Below are positions 33,209 to 41,287 of a DNA stretch of 48,375 bases, piece by piece. The translations under genes and the position numbers were made by a program. How positions within the stretch are numbered: the stretch's first letter is position 1; each line of letters opens with the position of its first letter. The notes below the pieces were generated by a model. That model did not search any database, was not told where the DNA came from, and saw nothing but the letters and a program-made list of their open reading frames with translations. This stretch comes from Bacteroidota bacterium (GTDB lineage Bacteria; Bacteroidota; Bacteroidia; Chitinophagales; Chitinophagaceae): assembly GCA_013289065.1 (NCBI GenBank), contig JABDAP010000006.1, positions 1 through 48,375 on the forward strand, given 5' to 3'.

Positions 33209-34609
33209 ATGAATCCCTTATTTAAAAGTTGTATTCTGGCTCTCTTTATTTTCCTTTTATTTCCAGGTTGCCAGAAATTTGTACAGATAGGACCGCCCAA
33301 TACTCAATTAGTTACTTCCAACGTATTTACCAGTTCTCCCACCGCGACAGCAGCACAAACGGTCATCTATACCAATATGAGCAATAATTTGGAATCTTAT
33401 TTGCTGTCCTTGGATAATGGCTTGTTGGCTGATGAATTAACCAACTATACGACAGACAATTTTCAAACAGCAATCTATCATGATGCTTTGAATGTAGGAT
33501 TAGGGGGAATCGGCCCCTGGACAAACGCTTATAATTATATTTATCAATCCAATGCCATTATAGCCGGGCTTCGCAATAATAATTTTATTCCTGCAAAGGT
33601 TTCCAACCAACTATCGGGTGAATCAAAATTCGTTCGTGCTTTTTGGTATTTTTACCTAATAAATCTCTACGGAGATGTACCGTTAATAACCGGTACAGAC
33701 TACACTGTAAATTCAACCGCCCCCCGTATGCCGAAGGCACAGGTTTATCAACAGGTTATTGCCGATCTTACAGATGCAGAAGGATTGTTAAACAATAACT
33801 ATGTAGACATAAGTGACACTACTATCACCTCAGAAAGAGTTAGGCCTAACAAATCTGCTGCGGCAGCAATGCTAGCTAGAACTTATCTATATCTAAAAAA
33901 ATATGATAGCGCCGAAGCCAAGGCCACCGAAGTTATTAATAATAATATTTACGTGCTTAACTCCAATTTGGACAACGTTTTTCTAAAAAACAGTAGCGAA
34001 GCTATCTGGCAGCTGATGATACCATTGCCTACTTCATTCAATACATGGGATGGCTTTTTATATATATTGACATCTGCCCCAAACAATGTTGCGATCAGCC
34101 CTGACCTTATGAGCAATTTCGAAGCCGGTGACAATCGAAAAAGCCATTGGATAGGTACCTATAATACTACTAATCCTCAAACATCTTATTATTTTGTCAA
34201 TAAATACAAAAACATTTCATCCACGGTTACAGAGTATAACATGGTATTGAGATTGGCCGAGCAATATCTTATCCGAGCAGAGGCCCGGGCACAACAGGGG
34301 AATCTTAGTGGTGCGATCTCTGACCTAAATATTATTCGTAACCGGGCAGGGCTCGCTAACACTTCCGCCAGCACGCAAAGTGCATTGCTGATTGCTATAT
34401 TGCATGAACGTCAATCAGAGCTTTTTGTGGAATGGGGGCATCGCTGGTTCGATTTGATCAGGACCGGTACAATCAATTCGGTGATGGGTAGCCCGGGAAA
34501 TGCCTGCCAATCCAAAGGGGGAATCTGGAATCCCAATAGCCAGCTTTACCCCATACCACAAGCTGAAATAAACGTTAATCCAAATCTCACACAAAATCCC
34601 GGGTACTGA
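33209..34609 (+). CDS. SusD/RagB-family substrate-binding lipoprotein, locus B
   Basis: The start at 33209 (MNPLFKSCILALFIFLLFPGC) gives a proper lipoprotein signal with the lipobox before Cys; the frame extends upstream to 33158 inside susC but adds no signal. Family segments are FVRAFWYFYLINLYGDVPLI, AAAAMLARTYLYLKKYDSAE, IRAEARAQQGNLSGAISDLN and LHERQSELFVEWGHRWFDLI. It is a clear paralog of the locus A SusD. Numerous small differences lie in the N-terminal half, where ligand contacts would be expected. The thioredoxin gene follows after 37 bases. Confidence 0.95.
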   Translation: MNPLFKSCILALFIFLLFPGCQKFVQIGPPNTQLVTSNVFTSSPTATAAQTVIYTNMSNNLESYLLSLDNGLLADELTNYTTDNFQTAIYHDALNVGLGGIGPWTNAYNYIYQSNAIIAGLRNNNFIPAKVSNQLSGESKFVRAFWYFYLINLYGDVPLITGTDYTVNSTAPRMPKAQVYQQVIADLTDAEGLLNNNYVDISDTTITSERVRPNKSAAAAMLARTYLYLKKYDSAEAKATEVINNNIYVLNSNLDNVFLKNSSEAIWQLMIPLPTSFNTWDGFLYILTSAPNNVAISPDLMSNFEAGDNRKSHWIGTYNTTNPQTSYYFVNKYKNISSTVTEYNMVLRLAEQYLIRAEARAQQGNLSGAISDLNIIRNRAGLANTSASTQSALLIAILHERQSELFVEWGHRWFDLIRTGTINSVMGSPGNACQSKGGIWNPNSQLYPIPQAEINVNPNLTQNPGY

Positions 34610-34646
34610 TTTTTGATTACTTGTTTTAAAGTTTAAAAATTATCGT

Positions 34647-36026
34647 ATGATTCGTTGTAACTATTTGTTTTTCTTTTTCCCATTGTTGAGTCTTTTGACC
34701 AACAAGCTGTCGGCGCAAACTAATGGTCCTTCTGATCTGAGTTCAGGATCCCGCAATAAGTCCTGGACGACAACGCATTCCGATAGTTCTTACCGGGGGA
34801 TCAGGTTTGAGCAAAATCTCAACTGGCAAGAAGTACAGAATAAGGCTAAAGCAGAAAATAAGTATGTTTTCGTTGATTGTTATGCGACCTGGTGCGCTCC
34901 CTGCAAGAAAATGGATAAGGATGTATATCCAAAGGATTCCGTAGGCGAGCATATGAATGCCAGGTTTATTTCTATCAAGGTCCAAATGGATTCGTCAGAA
35001 AAGGATGATGAAAGTATAAAGAATATGTACGGGACTGCACATATTCTTGCCGACCAATATAAAGTTAACAGCTATCCAACTTTTCTTTTCTTTTCTCCGG
35101 AGGGAGAACTCGTTCATAAAGGTATCGGTGCTATAAGTGCCGAAAAATTTATTTTACTGGCAACCAATGCGACCCTTCCCAGTCAACAGTATTTTGTCTT
35201 AGTCAAATCTTATCAACAAGGTAAGAAGGATTACACGAAAATGCCCTATTTGGCTAATGCGGCCAGGGATCTTAAGGACGATAGCTTATCGAAGCAGATA
35301 GCCAATGATTATATTCATAACTATCTTGAAAAGATCGATACCAACAATTTATTAAAAAAAGAAAATATACAGTTTATCAACTCTTTTTACACCTTAATAA
35401 AATCAAAGGACAAGATCTTCGATTTATATTATCATTCTCCTCAAAAGATAGATTCTATTTGCGGGGACAAGGGGGCTTCAAAAAAATATATACGCTCCAT
35501 TATTTACAATGAGGAAATGCTTCCTTTGCTGGCAACAGGGGTTAATGAAAACCGGGCCCCAGATTGGGAAAAGAGTACACATGCTATCCAAAAAAAATAT
35601 GAAAGAATATACGCAGATTATGACCTGAATCAGGCTAGGATCCGGTGGTATTCTTATAAAAAAGATTGGAAAAACTATGCCAAATACCTTGTTCAGCAAA
35701 TCGAAATACAGATTGTCGAAAAAGAGCTGCCACCCGCACCATGGGCTATGTATTATCTGAACAACAATGCTTTTGACGTATTTAAGTATAGTAATAACAA
35801 AAAAGAATTGGAGAAAGCACTTTCGTGGTTTAATCAAGAGTTGCCGAATAGTGACAAGCCCTTTGCCGAGTACGTAGATACCAAGGCGAACCTACTCTAC
35901 AAATTAGGCCGAAAGAGAGAAGCTGTTGAACTGGAGGGCCAGGCAACCGCACTTGCGCCAGATGATAAGGAAATCCGGGCAAATTTCGAAAAGATGAAAA
36001 AAGGCCTCCCCACATGGGCTAACTGA
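34647..36026 (+). CDS. Secreted thioredoxin-fold protein with TPR-like C-terminus, locus B
   Basis: This 459-residue homologue of the protein at 22927 has a signal peptide (MIRCNYLFFFFPLLSLLTNKLSAQ), an extra Ser-rich linker, then the thioredoxin-like domain (FVDCYATWCAPCKKMD with redox CAPC; SYPTFLFFSPEGELV). The same unnamed middle domain follows (IHNYLEKIDTNNLL, ILPxL-like EEMLPLLATG, PDWEKSTHAIQKKYERIY), then TPR-like helices (ALSWFNQELPNSDKPFAEYVDTKANLLYKLGRKREAV, split). In locus B it precedes the amidohydrolase, whereas in locus A it follows it, so the order was rearranged while the content was kept. Confidence 0.83.
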   Translation: MIRCNYLFFFFPLLSLLTNKLSAQTNGPSDLSSGSRNKSWTTTHSDSSYRGIRFEQNLNWQEVQNKAKAENKYVFVDCYATWCAPCKKMDKDVYPKDSVGEHMNARFISIKVQMDSSEKDDESIKNMYGTAHILADQYKVNSYPTFLFFSPEGELVHKGIGAISAEKFILLATNATLPSQQYFVLVKSYQQGKKDYTKMPYLANAARDLKDDSLSKQIANDYIHNYLEKIDTNNLLKKENIQFINSFYTLIKSKDKIFDLYYHSPQKIDSICGDKGASKKYIRSIIYNEEMLPLLATGVNENRAPDWEKSTHAIQKKYERIYADYDLNQARIRWYSYKKDWKNYAKYLVQQIEIQIVEKELPPAPWAMYYLNNNAFDVFKYSNNKKELEKALSWFNQELPNSDKPFAEYVDTKANLLYKLGRKREAVELEGQATALAPDDKEIRANFEKMKKGLPTWAN

Positions 36027-36101
36027 ATAGGGCTCTCTTATGTGCGTCCCGTACCTGTATGCCGAGTACTTTATCTCCAATTATTTTTTTAATTGATTGT
36101 T

Positions 36102-39100
36102 GTGAATATAAAAAAAATAATACCGCCATTATTGTGTCTTCTGACCAACAATCTCAATTTCATTAGTGCTACCGCTCAAAGCCAGATTCCCATCCAGCCT
36201 GCACGCACTATCTCTTTTCAAACAACAGAAGGATCGTACATGGATGTCGATATCTCTGCGGATGGGAGCAAAATAGTTTTTGATCTTTTAGGAGATATCT
36301 ATACGCTGCCGTCAAGTGGTGGAAAAGCTAAGCAAATTACAAAGGGCTTGGCGTGGAACAGGTATCCAATTTGGTCGCCAGATGGAAAAGAGATTGCATT
36401 TATCAGCGATGTTACCGGTGCCAACCATATAAATATCATAGGTGGTGACGGTACTTTTAAACGAACAGTGGATAAATCTGAACCTCAAATAGTGTTTCTG
36501 CCTCAATCTAATGATGAGGGTACCCCCTTGTGGACGCCAGATGGCAATTATATCATTGAACATAGCCGCCTACATCATATGGCCGGAGGCTCTTTATCAC
36601 TACCTCTACCTGCATCGATTAAGAAAATCATCGGATTTTCCCGGGATGAACAGTTGATTTACTACTGCGATAGTGACACCGTGAAACAATATGACAGGCG
36701 GACACGAGGAATTAATCAAGTTATGAGACTTCCAGAAAATTATTGCAATGTGCAGATATCTCCAGACCTGAAATGGCTGACTTATATTACGGGGCCGGCT
36801 TTAGAAAGTAATATGGTAATCCGTAACCTTGTTACTTCCAAAGAAAAAATCCTGGTCCGAAGCATTGAACACCATTACCGTAGAATGGAAGAGCATTATG
36901 CCTTTACTAATAATTCTAAATACGTAATAGTTGGCTTTAACGGCAAAATACATAAAATAGAAGTGGAGAGTGGTGCCGACCACGAAATCCCGTTTGTGGC
37001 ACATGTGAATGTAGAGATGGGGCCATTTAACTACAACTTATTTAGAATACCACGCGATTCCTTACAAGTTCGCTATACTCGTTCCGCCAATGAAAGCCCT
37101 GATGGCCATAGCCTTGTATTTTCGGCCCTAAATCGTTTGTATGTCATGTCACTCCCTGGTGGAGAACCGCATGTATTAGCCGAACAGCCTTTTGGACAGT
37201 TTCAACCCGCTTACTCACCTGATGGGAAATGGATTGCTTACGCAACCCGGGATGATACCGAGGGGGGGGCTCTCTGGCGTATACCTTCCATTGGTGGTAA
37301 GCCAGAAAAGATCACCAGTAGTGATACACCTTTTATCTATTCTGCACCAACATGGTCTCCCGATTGCGAGCATTTGGTTTATATAAAACAAAATCGAACA
37401 ACAATGGGCATCTTCGGATTCATAGGGAAAGGCATATTGGGGGAAATGGAGATTGTTTCACTTAACGATAAGGCTATCCAAAAAGTGGCGGATAATATTC
37501 CTGTACAAAATACCCTTGCATTTTCGCCTGACGGCCGCCACCTTCTATTTAAGCCGCGAGAAACCCATAAGTGGCGTCAAGCATTATTGGTTTCTTTGAA
37601 TATAGACGATAAAAAAAACCAAGTTTTGAGCGTCCAATCTGACACAATCGATCATTTAGTTTCACCGGATTTTACGCAACAAGAAAAAATAGTTATTTCA
37701 CCGGATAATCGGTACGAGGTGATGGTGATAAATGAAAATTTATATTTATTACCGCTCTTTTCCAAACCCATGATAAGCAACCCATCAATGAGCGGTGCCC
37801 TTCGCTTAATTCAATTTGCCGATCGCTGTATGGATCTCAATTGGGAGAACGAAGGAAAAACATTCTGTTGGTCCTATGGTAATCAATTTTACCGCATCAA
37901 TCCAGATAAGATCGTTGCAAAAGCTGTACAGGTTACCAAGGATATCGGACGCTTTGGTTTAGGTGATAGTGGAGTTTTAAAAGTACAGGTTATGCCTGAT
38001 GAAACGATCACTATGAATATAAAAGTTCCTAAGCATTACGCTCACGGAACTATGGCGCTTCGTAATGTGAGAATTATTTCTATGAAAGATGATCAGGTTA
38101 TTGAACATGGCGTCATTATTATTACCAACGGAAGATTTACCGCTGTGGGCCCGGTAAATAAAGTTCATATACCCTTTGGAGCAAAGACAATGGACCTAAA
38201 GGGCAGGACTATTATTCCAGGATTAATTGATTTGCACAATCATATCTCCGCGAGCGATGATATTTATCAACAACAATCTTGGAAATTTCTTGCTAATCTT
38301 GCTTATGGCGTTACTACGGTTCGTGACCCTTCATCCAATTCCGATTCATTCGGGTATACAGAGTTACTCGAAACGGGGCAAATGACCGGACCCCGGTTAT
38401 TTTCAGTTGGCTTTTCAGTGCGGCAACCCTTACTGAGCTTTGATGACGCACGTTCATTCGTACAAAAAAGATCCGCATTAGGCGCTATTGCTATAAAACA
38501 GTATACGCAGCCTACGAGATTACAGAAGCAATGGCTACTAATGGCATGCCGTGAGGCCAAACTAAACATGACCAACGAAGGTGATTATGATCTCAAAAGC
38601 AGCCTGGCGATGATGAAGGATGGTTCAACAGGAGTGGAGCATACCGCTATTTATGGAAATATTTTCGAAGATGTAATCAGATTCATCTCCGAAGCTGGAA
38701 CCTGGCATACACCGACGTTGCAAGTATCACGTGGAGGCGAGGAAGGAGCAACTTATTTCAGAAATTTATTTCAACAACACCCTGATACGAAAGTGTACAA
38801 CTATTGGCCACAAGATTCTTATTCCGCGAAAATTACTTCCAAAAAAATTTCTACCACCGATACACTTGGTCGTGATTTTGTGTATAGTTCCAGTATCGAA
38901 GCTAAGATCTTTAAGCATGGAGGACACATAGCCATGGGCGCACATGGTGAAGACCAGGGGATCGGGTCTCATTGGGAGTTATGGGCGTTACAAATGGGGG
39001 GCCTTACTAATCTTGAGGCCTTGCAGACAGCAACCATTGAAGGAGCCAAAGCATTGGGTATACAACAGGATTTGGGTTCCATAGAAGTCGGCAAACTAGC

Positions 39101-39266
39101 TGACCTTATTGTTCTCGACAAAAACCCGCTGGATGATATTCATTATACTACTTCGATCCGTTACGTGATGAAAGGCGGGGAGCTTTTTGACGGAGATACG
39201 CTTGATACCCTCTGGCCGGTAGCAAAAAAAATACCTGAATGGAAACTAAAGAAGCCAGTTAATTAA
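36102..39266 (+). CDS. Exported beta-propeller amidohydrolase, locus B
   Basis: The architecture matches the two locus A enzymes: signal peptide, PD40/TolB-like propeller (DISADGSKIVF, IWSPDGKEIAF, YSPDGKWIAY, FSPDGRHLLF, ISPDNRYEVM) and amidohydrolase domain. The metal-ligand region is LIDLHNHI, HxH at about H712/H714 from this start, with later IKQYTQ, GVEHTA, GTWHTPT and GAHGEDQG. The tail KLADLIVLDKNPLDDIHYT is conserved. There is no ATG near the signal peptide; GTG at 36102 (MNIKKIIPP) is chosen, and TTG at 36093 is an alternative. The protein is more divergent from the locus A pair than they are from each other, so the tandem duplication in locus A is probably later than the split between loci. 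Confidence 0.85.
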   Translation: MNIKKIIPPLLCLLTNNLNFISATAQSQIPIQPARTISFQTTEGSYMDVDISADGSKIVFDLLGDIYTLPSSGGKAKQITKGLAWNRYPIWSPDGKEIAFISDVTGANHINIIGGDGTFKRTVDKSEPQIVFLPQSNDEGTPLWTPDGNYIIEHSRLHHMAGGSLSLPLPASIKKIIGFSRDEQLIYYCDSDTVKQYDRRTRGINQVMRLPENYCNVQISPDLKWLTYITGPALESNMVIRNLVTSKEKILVRSIEHHYRRMEEHYAFTNNSKYVIVGFNGKIHKIEVESGADHEIPFVAHVNVEMGPFNYNLFRIPRDSLQVRYTRSANESPDGHSLVFSALNRLYVMSLPGGEPHVLAEQPFGQFQPAYSPDGKWIAYATRDDTEGGALWRIPSIGGKPEKITSSDTPFIYSAPTWSPDCEHLVYIKQNRTTMGIFGFIGKGILGEMEIVSLNDKAIQKVADNIPVQNTLAFSPDGRHLLFKPRETHKWRQALLVSLNIDDKKNQVLSVQSDTIDHLVSPDFTQQEKIVISPDNRYEVMVINENLYLLPLFSKPMISNPSMSGALRLIQFADRCMDLNWENEGKTFCWSYGNQFYRINPDKIVAKAVQVTKDIGRFGLGDSGVLKVQVMPDETITMNIKVPKHYAHGTMALRNVRIISMKDDQVIEHGVIIITNGRFTAVGPVNKVHIPFGAKTMDLKGRTIIPGLIDLHNHISASDDIYQQQSWKFLANLAYGVTTVRDPSSNSDSFGYTELLETGQMTGPRLFSVGFSVRQPLLSFDDARSFVQKRSALGAIAIKQYTQPTRLQKQWLLMACREAKLNMTNEGDYDLKSSLAMMKDGSTGVEHTAIYGNIFEDVIRFISEAGTWHTPTLQVSRGGEEGATYFRNLFQQHPDTKVYNYWPQDSYSAKITSKKISTTDTLGRDFVYSSSIEAKIFKHGGHIAMGAHGEDQGIGSHWELWALQMGGLTNLEALQTATIEGAKALGIQQDLGSIEVGKLADLIVLDKNPLDDIHYTTSIRYVMKGGELFDGDTLDTLWPVAKKIPEWKLKKPVN

Positions 39267-39294
39267 TTAATGTCAGCAACGGAATAAAATAAAG

Positions 39295-39675
39295 GTGAAA
39301 ACTTTACTTCTCATTTTATGTACAGCCTTCTTGTTAAGTTATTTTTTAACGGAGAGCAAATCTCAAACGACTGCAAGTGTCGCCCAGAGGGATATAGATA
39401 CTGTTGCTACAAAAACACTTGTTACCATTCTGGTTTATGATAATAATGCGGTCATTAAGCAGGTAACCGATCTATGCGAAGTATTTCATTCCACGGACCA
39501 TGAAACAGAAGACAGCAAAGAACAAGCAGGTATGGTGCTTATAAGGGCATACTTTCTGAATATTCAAAAAAAACAGGAAAAGGAATTGGTGGAAAAACTG
39601 GAAGCGATTTCAGGAGTAGCGGCAGTTAAAACCAAAACAGAAAAGAATGCAGAAAGACAGCTTCGTTGCGCATAA
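39295..39675 (+). CDS. Small secreted protein (126 aa), locus B end
   Basis: The start codon is GTG at 39295, giving signal peptide MKTLLLILCTAFLLSYFLTE. The mature part has a beta-alpha-beta-like pattern (TKTLVTILVYDNNAVIKQVTDL, MVLIRAYFLNIQKKQEKELVEKLEAISGVAAVKTK), recalling ferredoxin-like ACT or NIL folds, but no family is certain. It lies 28 bases after the amidohydrolase gene and is probably the last gene of the locus B operon. It may play the same positional role as the 157-aa secreted protein in locus A, although the sequences are unrelated. Confidence 0.55.
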   Translation: MKTLLLILCTAFLLSYFLTESKSQTTASVAQRDIDTVATKTLVTILVYDNNAVIKQVTDLCEVFHSTDHETEDSKEQAGMVLIRAYFLNIQKKQEKELVEKLEAISGVAAVKTKTEKNAERQLRCA

Positions 39676-39784
39676 ACAGCTGTATAACGTTAGTCAGAAA
39701 GTGTTGATCGGAAAAAAATGATTTCGTGTGAAACCTACATTGAATATTTCGGAGTAAAGTGAAACCCGACAAAAAGATATCCAG

Positions 39785-39817
39785 ACCCCTTATGTTCTTA
39801 ACATAAAGCGTCTTTAT
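39785..39817 (+). promoter_or_regulatory. ECF-type promoter-like element, class I, without an adjacent gene
   Basis: CCCCTTAT (39786-39793) and CGTCTTTAT (39809-39817) lie 15 bases apart, as at 1192 and 24259. No substantial reading frame follows within 200 bases; a terminator-like hairpin at 39948 does. This is the promoter half of a putative small-RNA unit. Confidence 0.5.
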
Positions 39818-39819
39818 AA

Positions 39820-39975
39820 ATGATGGCTGTGCTATGTGCCACCGGTAACTTTTTTTGAAATATGTTTTAGGCTTTTATTATAAAGTGGTAGTTGCGCGAT
39901 TACCATCACCGGCACTTGACGAAGCTGCCGGGCAAGGCAAAAGCCGAGGGCGGGTAGTAGACTATCCGCCCTTTT
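39820..39975 (+). ncRNA. Putative ECF-controlled small RNA
   Basis: The roughly 155 bases between the class I ECF-like promoter and a strong terminator-like hairpin contain no convincing gene; a 12-codon frame at 39820 is the only ATG-started one of note. Internal structure includes CCGGCA/TGCCGG pairing around 39909-39931. A leader or attenuator for the small ORFs at 40066 onward is the main alternative. The rest of the 39676-40065 spacer shows nothing further. Confidence 0.35.
39948..39975 (+). terminator. Rho-independent terminator-like hairpin
   Basis: GGGCGGGTAG (39948-39957) pairs with CTATCCGCCC (39962-39971) using one G-U pair, with loop TAGA, followed directly by TTTT. This is the best terminator-like structure seen in the window. 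Confidence 0.6.
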
Positions 39976-40065
39976 AGAACCAATTCCTTCCGCATGGCTC
40001 TTCCGCCAGCAGAATACGGAGGCGGTTTTCACGGTAACGTGCATCATCAAACCACTCTGAATACC

Positions 40066-40176
40066 ATGAAACAAACACTACTTATTGTGATTGTATTATG
40101 CAGCTTAATGGCCTGCAGGAAAACAGAACACCCTCGGAAACCTGGTAACAAATTGAATTTCTTATGCTGCTCATAA
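40066..40176 (+). CDS. Very small putative lipoprotein (36 aa)
   Basis: The frame MKQTLLIVIVLCSLMAC carries a lipoprotein signal with Cys at 17, followed by about 19 residues ending LNFLCCS. It is too short for family recognition. Its end overlaps the next ORF (40164) by 13 bases in another frame, so the two may be one gene broken by a frameshift or two coupled small genes. Confidence 0.35.
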   Translation: MKQTLLIVIVLCSLMACRKTEHPRKPGNKLNFLCCS

Positions 40177-40421
40177 CTCACAAACAAGGAAATGGAAAAC
40201 GCCTGGCATTCCTCATCGGCAACAAAATATATGATTGTCATCATGTACACCCGGCATTGCCGGAAACGGGGGAGGCCTTTGTCGCGCAATGGGAAAAATA
40301 TAAATCACTGGCTTTGCTGATGCACAATGCGATTCAGACAAATACTATTAAGGTGCCATTGAAACATGTGGAGATTGGTTCTGCAGAAGATGTACAGGCA
40401 CTGCAATGGCCGGGAATGTAA
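40164..40421 (+). CDS. Small hypothetical protein (85 aa)
   Basis: An ATG-started frame gives MLLITHKQGNGKRLAFLIGNKIYDCHHVHP, followed by an acidic/helical stretch and KVPLKHVEIGSAEDVQALQWPGM. No signal peptide or known domain is seen. It may be the downstream part of the lipoprotein at 40066 after a frameshift. It precedes the LytTR/kinase pair in the same direction. Confidence 0.4.
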   Translation: MLLITHKQGNGKRLAFLIGNKIYDCHHVHPALPETGEAFVAQWEKYKSLALLMHNAIQTNTIKVPLKHVEIGSAEDVQALQWPGM

Positions 40422-40448
40422 GGCACTAAAATTTTTAAGAAGAAAGTC

Positions 40449-40514
40449 ATGAAGAACAACAACGGATGGTATTTATACTGGCCTTATTTTAAACATGAAC
40501 TTACTATAGAATGA
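40449..40514 (+). CDS. Aromatic-rich 21-aa leader ORF overlapping the response regulator start
   Basis: ATG 40449 opens a 21-residue frame, MKNNNGWYLYWPYFKHELTI plus Glu, containing two Trp, three Tyr and one Phe. Its stop overlaps the regulator start as ATGA (40511-40514). The overlap and composition suggest a translated leader that couples to the regulator. It may also be a chance frame. Confidence 0.35.
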   Translation: MKNNNGWYLYWPYFKHELTIE

Positions 40515-41263
40515 GAGCAGTTATTATTGATGATCAAAAAAATGCAAGAGACCAGTTACGAAAACTACTTGCAGAACATTGCAGGCAAATTGTCATCGTG
40601 GGTGAAGCAGCGAATGCCGGTGATGGAGCCACTTTGATTCTTGCGACCAAACCTGAACTGGTGCTGCTTGATGTACAGATGCCAAAGCAGACAGGTTTCG
40701 ATATGCTGCAATCGCTTGGTGATTATGAATTCGTGGTGATATTTATTACCGGCTATGATCAGTATGCCATACAGGCGATCCGATACTCGGCACTCGATTA
40801 TCTTTTAAAACCTATTGATGTGCAAGACATGGTCGCAGCGGTCAGCAAAGCAGAAAGAAAAATCAAAGGCACCAATATTTCAAAGCAAATAGAAAATCTC
40901 CTCGATATCGTCAGCCATCCTGAGCGGCAGCATCATCCTATCGCGCTGCCGGTTGCCAAAGGCCACCGGTTCGTGCATGCAACGGATATCATCTTTCTTG
41001 AAGCGATGAATAATTATACGAATTTTGTGATGGCTGATAAAGAAAAAATACTGATATCAAAAGGAATGTATCATTTTGAAGCGATGCTGGTCGCCGCTGG
41101 ATTTATCCGGTGTCATACCGGTTATATCGTCAATCCAAACTATATCAACAAATTTGTAAAAGGTGTTGCAGGTCACGAACTATTGCTAAAAGGCGGCGAG
41201 AGTATTCCTGTTACCTATAAATATGTTTCTATTGTCAGAGAGGCTTTACGGATAGCTAAATAA
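40511..41263 (+). CDS. LytTR-family response regulator
   Basis: This 250-residue regulator has an intact receiver domain (about 1-118): acidic pair D7/D8 (VIIDDQ), phospho-acceptor D54 (LVLLDVQMP), Thr in FITGYDQ and Lys in DYLLKPID. The LytTR DNA-binding domain follows (about 142-246, IALPVAKGHRFVHATDIIFLEA; FIRCHTGYIVNPNYI). It is a two-component partner of the sensor kinase 24 bases downstream. Its start overlaps a 21-codon aromatic-rich ORF. Targets are unknown; LytTR regulators of this type often control nearby surface or transport genes. Confidence 0.93.
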   Translation: MRAVIIDDQKNARDQLRKLLAEHCRQIVIVGEAANAGDGATLILATKPELVLLDVQMPKQTGFDMLQSLGDYEFVVIFITGYDQYAIQAIRYSALDYLLKPIDVQDMVAAVSKAERKIKGTNISKQIENLLDIVSHPERQHHPIALPVAKGHRFVHATDIIFLEAMNNYTNFVMADKEKILISKGMYHFEAMLVAAGFIRCHTGYIVNPNYINKFVKGVAGHELLLKGGESIPVTYKYVSIVREALRIAK

Positions 41264-41287
41264 AATTATCAACAGGCAGGATCTATT

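Noticed and set aside
39820-39858. A 12-codon ORF after the class I promoter element
   Set aside because: It is too short and has no recognisable feature; kept only as a remark under the putative small RNA.
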